From: Solirubrobacter soli DSM 22325
GTDB taxonomy: Bacteria > Actinomycetota > Thermoleophilia > Solirubrobacterales > Solirubrobacteraceae
Assembly (NCBI RefSeq): GCF_000423665.1
Contig: NZ_KE384071.1
Location: forward strand, 248,001-312,000
DNA length: 64,000 nucleotides
Direction: 5' to 3'
Position numbers and translations under genes: made by a program. The notes beneath the pieces were generated by a model that was not told where the DNA came from, ran no database searches, and saw only the letters and a program-made list of their open reading frames with translations. Below are positions 51,434 through 60,436 of the stretch, in pieces (position 1 is the stretch's first letter; each line of letters starts with the position of its first letter).

Positions 51434-52134
51434 CCGAGCCGCTTGACCACCGTGCGCAGGACCGATTCAGCCGTGGCCGAGGCGTCGGAGCGCTCGCCGA
51501 TGATTTTGTGGTGGGTCACGTCGAGGTAGAGGATGACGTTCGCCCGCTGGACGACGACGTGGGCGGCGTCCTCGTAGTAGACCTGGTCGAAATCCGACGT
51601 GTGCGCGATCTGCTGGATGACGCCCGTCCAGCCGCCGGACTCGACCGGCCGCGCGGACACGCTGTAGGTGCCGAGGATCGTCGAGGGCCCGCCCCGCACC
51701 TCGTACTGCGCCGGGCACTTGGCCATCGCGTTGCCGACCGCGTCCATCCCCTCGTCGGCGATCGAGGTCGTGCCGAAGACGAGCGCGCCCTGCGTGATCT
51801 CGGGAGTGCGCTGGTCGTCGGCGGACGCCGGGCCGACCACGAACTCCGGCACGGGGTCGCCCGCGGTGGGCGTGATCGCGTTCGCGGCGGCCGTCGCCGC
51901 GCTGGCGCGCTGCATCAGCGGGCAGGTCTCCAGCGACTCGCGCGGGACGTAGTTGGCGTGCGAGTGGAAGTCCTCGTCGACCCAGTAACTCTTGAACGCC
52001 GAGGCGCGCGTGCCCTCGTCGGACGTCTTGTAATAGGCGCTCGACACGTCCTTGCTCGTGTAGGCGGCCTTGCCGGACCCGCCGCACCCGGCGAGCGCGG
52101 CCAACAGCACGACCAGGACAGCCGACCGCCGCAT
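51430..52134 (-). CDS. lipoprotein, unknown function
   Basis: A 234-residue protein with a lipobox (VVLLAALAGCGGSG, Cys 16), so it is probably anchored on the outer face of the membrane. The mature part has no motif I recognise. It contains HSHANY, TCPLMQRASAATAAANA and GALVFGTTSIADEGMD, and a PknH/sensor-like look to QVYYEDAAHVVVQRANVILY. The resemblance to mycobacterial extracellular kinase-sensor or LpqN-type domains is weak. It is separated by one base from the LivJ-like gene and overlaps CopC-CopD, so it belongs to the same operon and may help the copper or ligand-sensing function. Confidence 0.72.
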   Translation of the reverse strand: MRRSAVLVVLLAALAGCGGSGKAAYTSKDVSSAYYKTSDEGTRASAFKSYWVDEDFHSHANYVPRESLETCPLMQRASAATAAANAITPTAGDPVPEFVVGPASADDQRTPEITQGALVFGTTSIADEGMDAVGNAMAKCPAQYEVRGGPSTILGTYSVSARPVESGGWTGVIQQIAHTSDFDQVYYEDAAHVVVQRANVILYLDVTHHKIIGERSDASATAESVLRTVVKRLG

Positions 52135-52135
52135 C

Positions 52136-53323
52136 TCAGGCGTCGGACCGTAGGAGGTTCTCGACCGTGAACTGGCCGCCGTCGACCTTGAGCACGATGT
52201 TGTTGTCGTACTTGATCGTGTGGTCGGACGCGAAGGAGAGGCCCTTGTCGAGGAAGGTCTTGTAGTCGTCGTCGAGCACTTCGAGCTCCTGGCTGTTGCG
52301 CTCGCGGTCGACCTTGCCGCTCTGCGTGACCGCGTGCGCCAGCGCCAGGACGCCGTTGTAGGCCTGCAGCGCGTCGAGCCCCGGCTCATGGCCGAACTTC
52401 TGCTTGAAACGCTCCGACCACTCAGCCGCCTCGGGCAGGTTCTGCGGCGTCGCGGGAGCGATCACGAACGCGCCCTCGGCCGCGTCGCCCGCCGCCGCGA
52501 GGAATTCAGGCGACTCCGATGCCTCCGACGCGACGAACCCTCCATGGAAGCCGGCGTCGGTCAGCGCCGCCAACAGCTTGCCGCCGTCGGCGGGCGGCCC
52601 GGCCCAGTAGACCGTGTCGGGATCGCCCGCCAGCGCGGACTTGACCACGGTCTCGTCGATCGCGTCGACGGCCTGCTGTGAGACCGGCTTCGGCACCGGC
52701 GCCGAGAGGCCGAGCACCTGCTCGCCGAGATAGCGCGACGCGCGATCGGTCGCGGTCACCACGGACAGCTTCTGGGCGTGCGAGTACGCCAGCCAGTGCA
52801 CGGCCGCCAGGGCCGACTGGTACGGCGTGCCGTTGATCAGGTACGCATTCGGGGTCTTCTTCGCCGAGACGATCGACGGCGTGTTCGCCGACGTGACCAG
52901 GAACGGCTTGACCGGACCGAGCTCGCGCGCGGCCGAGCGAGCCGCGCTCGCACAGATGCCGCCGACCGCGCCCACGGCCTCGCTGGTCTTCACCGCCTCC
53001 GCGCCCGTCCGACCCGCGCCGGCCTGGCACTTGTCGTCATAGGTGGCGATCGCGACCTTCTGGCCGAGCACGCCGCCACGGACGTTGAGGTCGGTCATCG
53101 CCATCTTGGCGCCGTCGACCAGGTCCTTGCCGCGCGTGGCCTCAGAGCCGGTCAGCGGCGCGAGGACGCCGAACGAGACCTGGCCGGGCTGGAACCCGCC
53201 GTTGGCCGGGACCGGCTTGGAGGCCGGTTCCTTCTTCTCCTCCGAACCACCGCATCCCGCGAGCGCGAGAACGGCAAGGGCGCCGGCAACGCCGGCGCCC
53301 TTGTATGCCTTGAACTTCCTCAC
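52136..53323 (-). CDS. LivJ-like substrate-binding lipoprotein
   Basis: The 395-residue protein is a type-1 periplasmic-binding-protein of the branched-chain amino acid ABC family. It has a lipobox (LAVLALAGCGGS), then VSFGVLAPLTGSEATRGKDL, LNVRGGVLGQKVAIATYDD and ICASAARSAARELGPVKPFL, all typical of LivJ/UrtA folds. FGHEPGLDALQAYNGVLALA is the usual C-terminal segment. No permease or ATPase genes are near, so it may work as an orphan receptor or with distant transport genes. Ligand unknown. It follows the LVIVD-type gene after 6 bases in the same transcript. Confidence 0.88.
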   Translation of the reverse strand: MRKFKAYKGAGVAGALAVLALAGCGGSEEKKEPASKPVPANGGFQPGQVSFGVLAPLTGSEATRGKDLVDGAKMAMTDLNVRGGVLGQKVAIATYDDKCQAGAGRTGAEAVKTSEAVGAVGGICASAARSAARELGPVKPFLVTSANTPSIVSAKKTPNAYLINGTPYQSALAAVHWLAYSHAQKLSVVTATDRASRYLGEQVLGLSAPVPKPVSQQAVDAIDETVVKSALAGDPDTVYWAGPPADGGKLLAALTDAGFHGGFVASEASESPEFLAAAGDAAEGAFVIAPATPQNLPEAAEWSERFKQKFGHEPGLDALQAYNGVLALAHAVTQSGKVDRERNSQELEVLDDDYKTFLDKGLSFASDHTIKYDNNIVLKVDGGQFTVENLLRSDA

Positions 53324-53329
53324 GAACTC

Positions 53330-55552
53330 CTACGGGTTGGTCGTGGACAGCGTGAACGTCAGCGTCTTGGAGTACGTGCCCGTGCGGAGCGCGTCCCCGG
53401 CGCTGATGTGCTGCTTGAAGTTGATCGTGACCGACTCATTCGACGTCGGAGCGGTCCAGGTCGACTTCGAGAACGAGACCTCCAGCGGGGACGGCAGCGC
53501 GAACGTGCCGTTCATCAGGTTGCCGGGGGTCGAGGACGTCAGCGAGGCGTCACCCGCGGTGGAGATGACGTTGGCCGTCGTCGACGCGGTGTAGTCCTTG
53601 GCGACGCCCGGCGTGAACGCGCCGAACGTGGCGTTGGAGCCCAGCGCCAGCGAGAGCGTCGCTCCGACGGTGCCGCCGGCGGAGCCGCCGGTGTCCTCGG
53701 AGACCTGCATCGTCTGGTAGTCCGCGCACGAGTTCCAGCACGTCTTGGGCTGCGTCTTGCCCGCCCCGCCGTGGAACTTGATCACGTCGATGCCGCGGGC
53801 GTAGTCCGAGATGTACACGTACTTGCCGTGCCAGTAGGCGCCGGCCGTGTTGGACGAGACGACCTCGCCCGGCGTGCCGCGCGTGCCCTGCGCGGGAACG
53901 CGGAAGTAGCCGACCTGCTGCGGGTTGCGCGGGTCGGTGACGTCCACGAAGCGCGTGCCCTGCTCGTAGTTGCCGAGCGCGACGATGTTGCCGTTGACCG
54001 TGAACCAGTGCGCCGAGCAGTCGCCGATGGCGCGCGTCCCGGACGGATCGATGAACTCGCCGGGCTTGCCGAGCGTCGAGTAGGAGGCCAGCCGCTCCAT
54101 CTTGGGCGGCGTCGTCCCGAACGTGTCGGTGGCGTCGCGGGTCCCCTTCAGGGAGGAGATGAGGAACTTGCCCGCGGTCGCGCAGTTCTGCAGGTTGTTC
54201 TCGTTGGTGATCAGCATCACGTCGCCCGCGGCCTGATCGCCGAGCGCCTGCGGGACGTGGTACGCGTTGTGCAGGAAGGAGCCCTCGTTGCCGGTGATCT
54301 GGCCGCCGGCGTAGGGGAGCGGGTCGTACGGCGTGGCGTAGCGGTCCGTACCCGTCTTCGGGTCCTTGTGCAGGCCCTCGGTCCAGTAGCCGCGGACGCC
54401 GGCGGAACCGGACACCCAGGCCACGCCGTCGAAATCGACGTCGACCGAGTGCGTGCTGCCCCGCGCGCCGTTGCGGCTGACGTCCGAAGCGATCGGCGAG
54501 GAGTACGTGAACGGATGCTCCACGTCACGCACGTCGGTGACCGAGACCGCGGAGGCCTTGGCCGGGCTGGGCCCGTTCTGCACGCCACCGACCGACCACA
54601 GGAAGCGGCAGTCGTTCAGGCAGGTCATCGTGTGACCCTGGAAGACCTTCTGGAAGCCGATGACCGACGGGTGCCACGGGTCTTTGAGGTCGATCGCGAA
54701 GAACCCGCGGGTCAGCGCGTCGCGCGACATGAAGGCGATCTTGCGACGGCTGTCGACCGTCATGTTCTCGCCCTCCCAGAACTGGGTCATGTTGCCGTCG
54801 GTGGACGGCTGCTTGGCCTGCAGCGCGGAGATCGGGACCTGGGAGACGAACACCGGGCGCGCCGGGTCCTTCAGCGACCACACGCTCAGCCCGGCGGTGC
54901 CGTTGGCGACCATGAAGTCGTAGCCGAGGTTCTCGTAGCGGATGAAGTTCAGGGCGGAGAACCCGGGGCACTTGCTCGGGTTGTAGGCCGGGCAGCTCGC
55001 GCCGGAGTTGTACGGCTCGCCCGGCTTGTAGGACAGCTTGCCGGTGACGTGCGACAGGTAGTCGACGTTGGAGCTCTTGTCGACGGCGGGCATCGACGTG
55101 TCGTCGGCCAGCGTGTCGGTCGACTCCGTGCTGGTGCCCGGGTTGAGCTTGGCGAACGACGCGGCCTCACGCTGGGCGTTGGCGGCGGCGGCGATCGAGT
55201 TGGCCGCGGCCGTGGCGGCGGCGGCGGACTTCGTGTCGAAGTCCTGCTGGGCGGTCGCCTGGGCGGCGGAGGCCGCGGCGGCGGCCGCGGTGTTCTCCGG
55301 CGTCGGGTTCGCGGCGGCGGCGGCAGCGGCGGCCGCGGCGGCGGCCTTCGCGGCGTCGAGCGCCGTGGCGGACAAGGCCTTGACGCGGTCGGCCTCGGTG
55401 GACGCCGCAGCGGCGGCCGTGGCCTCCGCCTGCGCCGAGGCGACGGTGGCCGCGGTAACGGGTCCGCGCGGAAGCTCCGCGGCATAGGCCGTCCCTGACC
55501 CCAAAATCGCGGCGGTGGCGATCACCAAAGCCGCGCGAGCCCTCACTCGCAT
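53330..55552 (-). CDS. LVIVD-type surface propeller with Ala-rich stalk
   Basis: A 740-residue secreted protein. The ATG at 55552 follows GGGAG, and the signal peptide is ALVIATAAILGSGTAYAAE. Residues about 30-135 are more than half Ala and probably helical or coiled-coil, a possible stalk. Residues about 160-610 are a propeller with repeats such as LSVWSLKDPARPVFVSQVPI, FFAIDLKDPWHPSVIGFQ and TRFVDVTDPRNPQQVGYFRV, the LVIVD/choice-of-anchor pattern. Several Cys pairs occur (CLNDCRFLW, CWNSCADY). The final 120 residues match the C-terminal domain of the amidase at 45410, ending TGTYSKTLTFTLSTTNP. It is the first gene of the copper/sigma operon. Probable surface receptor. Confidence 0.82.
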   Translation of the reverse strand: MRVRARAALVIATAAILGSGTAYAAELPRGPVTAATVASAQAEATAAAAASTEADRVKALSATALDAAKAAAAAAAAAAAANPTPENTAAAAAASAAQATAQQDFDTKSAAAATAAANSIAAAANAQREAASFAKLNPGTSTESTDTLADDTSMPAVDKSSNVDYLSHVTGKLSYKPGEPYNSGASCPAYNPSKCPGFSALNFIRYENLGYDFMVANGTAGLSVWSLKDPARPVFVSQVPISALQAKQPSTDGNMTQFWEGENMTVDSRRKIAFMSRDALTRGFFAIDLKDPWHPSVIGFQKVFQGHTMTCLNDCRFLWSVGGVQNGPSPAKASAVSVTDVRDVEHPFTYSSPIASDVSRNGARGSTHSVDVDFDGVAWVSGSAGVRGYWTEGLHKDPKTGTDRYATPYDPLPYAGGQITGNEGSFLHNAYHVPQALGDQAAGDVMLITNENNLQNCATAGKFLISSLKGTRDATDTFGTTPPKMERLASYSTLGKPGEFIDPSGTRAIGDCSAHWFTVNGNIVALGNYEQGTRFVDVTDPRNPQQVGYFRVPAQGTRGTPGEVVSSNTAGAYWHGKYVYISDYARGIDVIKFHGGAGKTQPKTCWNSCADYQTMQVSEDTGGSAGGTVGATLSLALGSNATFGAFTPGVAKDYTASTTANVISTAGDASLTSSTPGNLMNGTFALPSPLEVSFSKSTWTAPTSNESVTINFKQHISAGDALRTGTYSKTLTFTLSTTNP

Positions 55553-55562
55553 GCACTCCCTC

Positions 55563-55636
55563 CTGACGCCAGACCCAAATGCACGAGCCCCGCGAAGGCG
55601 GAGCTCAAGAAGGCGAGACTGTCAAACCCGCGTCAG
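55563..55636 (-). promoter_or_regulatory. structured leader RNA before the LVIVD-type gene
   Basis: Read on the minus strand, CTGACGC (55630-55636) pairs with GCGTCAG (55563-55569). This encloses a 9-bp hairpin with a CTTC loop (55585-55606). One pair in that hairpin is U-G, possible only in minus-strand RNA. The closing stem ends directly before the GGGAG ribosome-binding site. I cannot match it to a known riboswitch class; it could also process or end the upstream cyclase transcript. Confidence 0.4.
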
Positions 55637-55676
55637 CCGGTCAACGAGACATACGTCGAGATCCCTACACGGGCTC

Positions 55677-58595
55677 TCATGCTTCGACGGTCGCGGAGGC
55701 CTCGGAAGCGGGCGCTGGCGGGGTGGAGTCCTTCAGCGACCAGAGCAGGACCTTGGCCTTCCGGCCACGCACCTCGGCCTCCCCCACGGCGACGAGGTCG
55801 TCGGCCGGGCGGGTGAGCCGCTGCTTGGTCGTGTCGGCGATGAAGAGCTGGTGCGGCGTGCCCTTGGTCATGCCCTCCAGGCGCGCCGCGGTGTTGGTCG
55901 TGTCGCCCAGCGCCGTGTACTCGAGCCGGCGCTCGGAGCCCACGTTGCCCGACATCACCGGCCCGCTGTTGAGGCCGATGCCCATCTTGAAGCCGTCGTG
56001 CAGCTCCTGCTCGCGCAGCCAGCCGTTGAACGTCTCCATCCGCGAGAGCATGTCCCGGGCGGCCTCGAGCGCGCGGTCGGCGTGGTCTTCCTGCTTCAGC
56101 GGCGCGCCGAACACCGCCATGATGCCGTCGCCCATGTAGGCCACGAGCGTGCCGCCGTGGTCGAGGATCGCCTCGCTCATCTCGGTCAGGTAGCGGTTGA
56201 GCGACTCGATCACCCGCTCCGGCTCGAGCGTCTCGCTGAAGCTCGTGAATCCGCGGAGATCGCTGAACATGACCGTCGCCTCGCCACGCACGCCGCCGAG
56301 CCGCACGCCCTCGGCGTCGGCCAGGACCTGGTCGACGACCGCCTCGGGCACGAACCGCGCGAACGCGTCGCGCGCCTGCTCGCGCTCGAACGCCACGGTG
56401 AGCCCGTGGATCGCCGCCGTCAGCAGGATCGCGGCGACACCGGCGACGAGCGGATAAACGACGGTGACGATGACGTTCTCGCGCTGGAAGAGGACCTGGG
56501 CGAGCACGAGGAACGCCGCCACCGCCACGACGCCGGCCAGCACCGCGGTGCGCACCCCGAACCGAAGGCCCGCCAGCGGCGCGACCGCGCCCACCACGAC
56601 GATCAGGATCACGTCCAGCCACCACGGGGCGCGGTGCAGCGGGAAGTCCTCGAGCGCGGTCGCGATCGAGTTCGCCTGGATCTCCGGGCCCGGCATCAGG
56701 AAGTTGCGCGTGGTCGACGTGTTGTGCTGGTCCTGCAGCGAGGACTGCGTGGCGCCGATCACGACGACCTTCCCGCGCACCGCCGCCGGATCGAACCGGC
56801 CGTTCTTGACGTCGAGCAGGCTGAGGTAGGAGACGGTGTGGTCCTTGCCGGCGTAGTCGATCCACGCCGAGCGTCCCTGCGGCCGCACGATCGGGCGGCC
56901 GAGGTACGCCTCCGCCGCCGCCACCGGGAAGCTCGTGAGCATCTGCTTGCCGAACAGCAGCCGCCGCACCCGGCCGTCCGAGTCCTTGACGACGAGCGTG
57001 ATCGCGGGCTGGCCGCCGGTGTAGGCGAGCCCTTTGCCGAACGAGAACAGCTGGGTCCCGCCCGCCGAGTCGGACTCCGTCGTCGAGAGGATCACGTTGC
57101 GCGCGTCGTGCAGCGACTCGATCAGCGCGTTGTCCTTCTTGGGCTCCTCGCTCGCCTCGGAGAACTGGACGTCGACCGCGAGCACCTTCGCCCCGGCCTT
57201 GGTCAGGTTGCGGATCGTGTCCGCGTACCAGTCGCGCGGCAGCGGGTAGCTCGGCTTCGGGTCGGTGGTGAGCGTCTTGTCGTCGATCGCGACGATCACG
57301 ACGTCCTTGGGCGCCGGCTTCTCGCCGCGGAGGCTGAAGCGCATGTCCACGGTCGAGTAGTCGACGTTGCGCAGCAGCTTGGCGGCGTCGGCCAGCAGCG
57401 TGACGCTGACCACCGAGAACCCGGCGACGAGCAGCAGCAGCGCGCGGACGCGGCGGGTCCGCTGGTTGCCGCCGCTTCGGGTGACGAGGTCCAGCACGCG
57501 GTTGATCGCCGGCGACTCGGTCGGCCGCGACACCGCCGCGGTCCCGAGCAGCCCGACGACGGCACCGGCGAGGACCGGGACGACCGTCATCACGACGTCG
57601 TTGCCGAACGCGAGTTGCGCCGCGACGAGGTAGGCGAGCAGGACCACGAGGCCGGCGCCGAAGGCGATCACGACCCGGAAGCGCAGGGCGAGCAGCGGCG
57701 CGGCGGCCGCGACCAGCAGCGCGAGGAGCAGGTCCAGCCAGGCGGCGGGCGCGCGCATCGGGAAGCCGCGCAGCGCGGTGGACACCGCCGCGGCCTCGAC
57801 CTCGGGGCGCGGCATCAGGCCGCCGCCGCTGGTCGCCGTCGCGAGCTCGTCGTTCGCCCGCGGCGACGTCGCGCCGACGATGACGATCTTGCCGCGGATC
57901 TTCGCCGGGTCGAAGCGGCCGCTCTCGACGTCCGCGAAGCTGAGCACCGGGATCGTGCCGGGCGGCCCGGGGAAGTCGATCAGCGCGTCCTTGCCCTTGG
58001 GCACGTGGAACGCGCTCCCGCGCGCGAGCTTGGCGACCGCGATCGGGAAGTTGTCGAGGCCTTGCAGCGCGAACGGCATCCGGCGGACGCGATCGCCCTC
58101 GTTGTCCTCGCCGCTCTCGTCGGCCAGGAAGCGCGTGTCCGCGGGCGTCGCGCCGGAGTACTTGAGCCCCTCGCCGCCGCCGAAGATCGCGGTCGTGCCG
58201 TCCGTGTTGACGTCGCCCGTGCCGAGCACGATCTTCTTCGCCGCCGCGACCGCCTCGATCAGGGCGTTGTCGGCGTCCGGGTCCTCGCTCTCGCTCGTGA
58301 ACTGGAAGTCGTAGCCGATCACGCCCGCGCCGGCCTTCGTGAGCTGCTCGATCACCTTCGCGTGACGGGAGCGGTTCAGCGGCAGCGACCCGCCCGCCAG
58401 CGTCTTGTCGTCGACGCCGACGACCACGATGTCCGACGGCGGCTTCTCGGCGCCGCGCAGCTTGAAGCGGGCGTCGATTGTGCTCTGCTCGAGGCCCTTG
58501 AAGCCGTCGGTCGCCGTCAGCAGCACCGCCACGCCCATGGCGAGGAGAGCCACGGCGAGCAGCACGAACCGCCGCCGGCCGCGGTCGACGTTCAC
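55677..58595 (-). CDS. adenylate/guanylate cyclase (class III) with two CHASE2 sensor domains
   Basis: A 972-residue membrane cyclase. The order is: TM near residue 12, CHASE2 at about 30-265, three helices at about 270-345, another helix near 390, a second CHASE2 at about 405-645, helices at about 650-735, and a class III cyclase at about 755-935. Both CHASE2 copies share a VVxVDDKTL opening and an xxGxFDPAxxRGKxVxxGAT ending. The cyclase keeps both metal Asp residues (VMFSDLRGFTSFSE, YMGDGIMAVFGAP) and the GDTTNTAARLE Asn/Arg, so it should be active. Start GTG overlaps the DUF3307-like stop. It probably makes cAMP in response to an extracytoplasmic signal. Confidence 0.9.
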   Translation of the reverse strand: MNVDRGRRRFVLLAVALLAMGVAVLLTATDGFKGLEQSTIDARFKLRGAEKPPSDIVVVGVDDKTLAGGSLPLNRSRHAKVIEQLTKAGAGVIGYDFQFTSESEDPDADNALIEAVAAAKKIVLGTGDVNTDGTTAIFGGGEGLKYSGATPADTRFLADESGEDNEGDRVRRMPFALQGLDNFPIAVAKLARGSAFHVPKGKDALIDFPGPPGTIPVLSFADVESGRFDPAKIRGKIVIVGATSPRANDELATATSGGGLMPRPEVEAAAVSTALRGFPMRAPAAWLDLLLALLVAAAAPLLALRFRVVIAFGAGLVVLLAYLVAAQLAFGNDVVMTVVPVLAGAVVGLLGTAAVSRPTESPAINRVLDLVTRSGGNQRTRRVRALLLLVAGFSVVSVTLLADAAKLLRNVDYSTVDMRFSLRGEKPAPKDVVIVAIDDKTLTTDPKPSYPLPRDWYADTIRNLTKAGAKVLAVDVQFSEASEEPKKDNALIESLHDARNVILSTTESDSAGGTQLFSFGKGLAYTGGQPAITLVVKDSDGRVRRLLFGKQMLTSFPVAAAEAYLGRPIVRPQGRSAWIDYAGKDHTVSYLSLLDVKNGRFDPAAVRGKVVVIGATQSSLQDQHNTSTTRNFLMPGPEIQANSIATALEDFPLHRAPWWLDVILIVVVGAVAPLAGLRFGVRTAVLAGVVAVAAFLVLAQVLFQRENVIVTVVYPLVAGVAAILLTAAIHGLTVAFEREQARDAFARFVPEAVVDQVLADAEGVRLGGVRGEATVMFSDLRGFTSFSETLEPERVIESLNRYLTEMSEAILDHGGTLVAYMGDGIMAVFGAPLKQEDHADRALEAARDMLSRMETFNGWLREQELHDGFKMGIGLNSGPVMSGNVGSERRLEYTALGDTTNTAARLEGMTKGTPHQLFIADTTKQRLTRPADDLVAVGEAEVRGRKAKVLLWSLKDSTPPAPASEASATVEA

Positions 58596-58987
58596 GCCGC
58601 CCCCACCACCAGGGCAGCCAGGAACAGCGACACGACGTGGAAGGACTGGTCGACGGACGCCGCGAGGCTCAGGTTGAGTCCCTCGACGCCCTTCACGCGG
58701 GCGAGGTACAGGGCGACCAGGCGGCCGTCGTCGATGATCAGGTGCGGGATGAACACGAGCGCGGCCGCGACGATCGCCCACACGGCATCAAGCTCGGAGC
58801 CGATCCAGATGAACGCCGGCAGGAACGCGAGCGTATAGGTGGTCACGTGGGTGAGCAGCGCGCGGCGCGACTCGGCCGGACCGCTCAGCCCGCCGCGCTT
58901 GTTGCGCGCCTGCCAGTCGGTCTGGAACAGGTAGTCACCCACCATGTGGGCGACCAGGAACCCGGCGAAGATCGAGACCCAGCTCAC
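58592..58987 (-). CDS. DUF3307-like membrane protein
   Basis: The 131-residue protein begins GTG 58987, overlapping the upstream stop (GTGA). It has about four helices and the signature AHMVGDYLFQTDWQARNK near the N-terminus with HVTTYT and FIPHLIIDD further on; the conserved His and Asp residues in the membrane are typical of DUF3307. Its function is unknown. Four-base overlaps with the secreted protein before it and the cyclase after it suggest that it is made together with the cyclase and could act in the same signalling complex. Confidence 0.8.
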   Translation of the reverse strand: MSWVSIFAGFLVAHMVGDYLFQTDWQARNKRGGLSGPAESRRALLTHVTTYTLAFLPAFIWIGSELDAVWAIVAAALVFIPHLIIDDGRLVALYLARVKGVEGLNLSLAASVDQSFHVVSLFLAALVVGAA

Positions 58988-60366
58988 TTCTTGCGTGCGA
59001 GGTACTGCTTGCCCGCGCGAACGACGACGTTCTTGCGCGCCTTGAAGTCGCGGACCAGCACGGTCCCTTCCTTGACCTGGGTGAGCGTGCCGTCACAGCG
59101 GTCGATGACCACCCAGCGCGTGCCGCGCACCGTCGCGGAGCTGAAGTTGCCTTTGGTCTGGAACTTGCCCTTGCCGTTGCCCCAGAGCTTGCGGGACTTG
59201 GGCTTCTTCGCCGACGCGGAGGCCTTCTTGCCCTTCGGGCAGCTCAGCTTGGGGCCGGCGAGCGTGAGCACGGTCGTCTGGTCGGAGAGCTGACCGACCT
59301 TGAAGATGCCGGAATAGAACCAGGCGTTCTGGACGCCGCCGCCCTTGTCGGCGGCGGAGATGAGGTTGATCTGGCCCTTCGTGGTGTCGATCACGCTGCC
59401 GACGGGGATCTGGACCGGCTCGGTGAGCTTGATGCACTTCTTGGTCTTGGGCGGCGTGTAACAGACGGTGCCGCTGCGCAGGCTGATGTTGATCGTCTTG
59501 CCCGGCTGCGGCGGCGGCAGGATGCCGCCGGGGGACGCGTGGACGACGCCGTTGGAGTCCGCCTGGTTGGCGGCGGGCGGGGAGACCGTGCCGGGAGGCG
59601 CGGGCGAGGCCAACAGCCAGCGCACGTCGATCCCGCGGGTCTCCCCCGGGGCGAGGTTGTCGAGCTGCCAGGTGGCGCCGACGCCGTTGTCGGGCGCGGC
59701 CGAGTCGACGGTGTTGTTGAGCCCGCCGGCGGCGAAGTTGTCGAAGACGAGCTCGAAGTCGCCCTCCTGGAACGCGCTCCAGGGCGTGACCTCCTGGAGG
59801 CCGTAGACGAGGCCGCTGAGCTCGTCGCGCCCGCCCACGAAGCGCGGCGGGCTCGGGGCGATCACGCCGTTGCCGCTGTCGTTGTTGCCCACGTAGAGGT
59901 CAGCGAGCGCGCCCACCCGGATCGACGTGGGCGCGGCGGAGACGTTCGTGATCGCGTAGTGGACGTCGACCTGCGCCGTGCCGTCGGTGTACGTGTAGTC
60001 CTCGCCGACGCGGATGTTCGGCCCGACCTGGTAGGCGGTGTGCATGGTCCGGGCGGCACCGTTGGCGGTGATCGTCAGCGGCTCGACGTTGGTCCGGCCG
60101 GGCGCGGTCGAGAACCCGTCCTGCAGCGGGTAGTTGGCGTCGCCTTCCTTGATCTCGATCCCGGCGTGCGCGGGTTGGGTGGTCGGGTCGCTCGGGTCGT
60201 AGAACAGGCCCGAGGAGACGCCGTCCTGGCTCACCTGGATCGCGCCGAGGCCGTCGGCGAAGACGTTGAGCGGCGTGCCGTCCAGCAGCAGCCCGCCTTG
60301 GGCGTGCGCGGACGCGGGCAGGCAGAGCACGGCGAGGACCGCAAGAGCAGCCGCCGATCGAGCCAA
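58984..60366 (-). CDS. secreted beta-rich protein, possible FecR-like C-terminus
   Basis: The 460-residue form starts at TTG 60366, giving a compact signal peptide (SAAALAVLAVLCLPASAHAQ) and a GAGG 7 bases upstream. A TTG at 60426 would extend it, but that sequence looks like a promoter -35. Residues about 25-270 form a beta domain (NVFADGLGAIQVSQDGVSSG, DVHYAITNVSAAPTSIRVGA). The C-terminal part (VQIPVGSVIDTTKGQINLIS, WVVIDRCDGTLTQVKEGTVL, DFKARKNVVVRAGKQYLARK) resembles a FecR-type domain. It is the first gene of the cyclase operon, so it may supply or sense the external signal read by the CHASE2 domains. Inference only. Confidence 0.75.
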   Translation of the reverse strand: MARSAAALAVLAVLCLPASAHAQGGLLLDGTPLNVFADGLGAIQVSQDGVSSGLFYDPSDPTTQPAHAGIEIKEGDANYPLQDGFSTAPGRTNVEPLTITANGAARTMHTAYQVGPNIRVGEDYTYTDGTAQVDVHYAITNVSAAPTSIRVGALADLYVGNNDSGNGVIAPSPPRFVGGRDELSGLVYGLQEVTPWSAFQEGDFELVFDNFAAGGLNNTVDSAAPDNGVGATWQLDNLAPGETRGIDVRWLLASPAPPGTVSPPAANQADSNGVVHASPGGILPPPQPGKTINISLRSGTVCYTPPKTKKCIKLTEPVQIPVGSVIDTTKGQINLISAADKGGGVQNAWFYSGIFKVGQLSDQTTVLTLAGPKLSCPKGKKASASAKKPKSRKLWGNGKGKFQTKGNFSSATVRGTRWVVIDRCDGTLTQVKEGTVLVRDFKARKNVVVRAGKQYLARKK

Positions 60367-60420
60367 GGTGCCGCCTCGCGTGCGCAAACCGCCACGATGG
60401 TCTTGCAGGCGGAGTGTTCC

Positions 60421-60426
60421 TGTCAA
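60421..60426 (-). promoter_or_regulatory. -35 element (TTGACA) for the cyclase operon
   Basis: A consensus TTGACA lies on the minus strand with GACCAT about 18 bases downstream as a weak -10. It sits 55 bases before the TTG at 60366. It shares the 70-base gap 60367-60436 with the promoter of the divergent GNAT gene. Confidence 0.4.
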
Positions 60427-60436
60427 GTCCGCTCGT

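Noticed and set aside
55180..55480. Alanine-codon-rich repeats as a distinct repeat element
   Set aside because: GCC/GCG-rich codons simply encode an Ala-rich stalk of the LVIVD-type protein; no regular repeat period was found.
60367..60426. TTG 60426 as start of the secreted protein
   Set aside because: The TTG is the first part of a consensus TTGACA -35 box; starting at 60366 gives a cleaner signal peptide and a ribosome-binding site.
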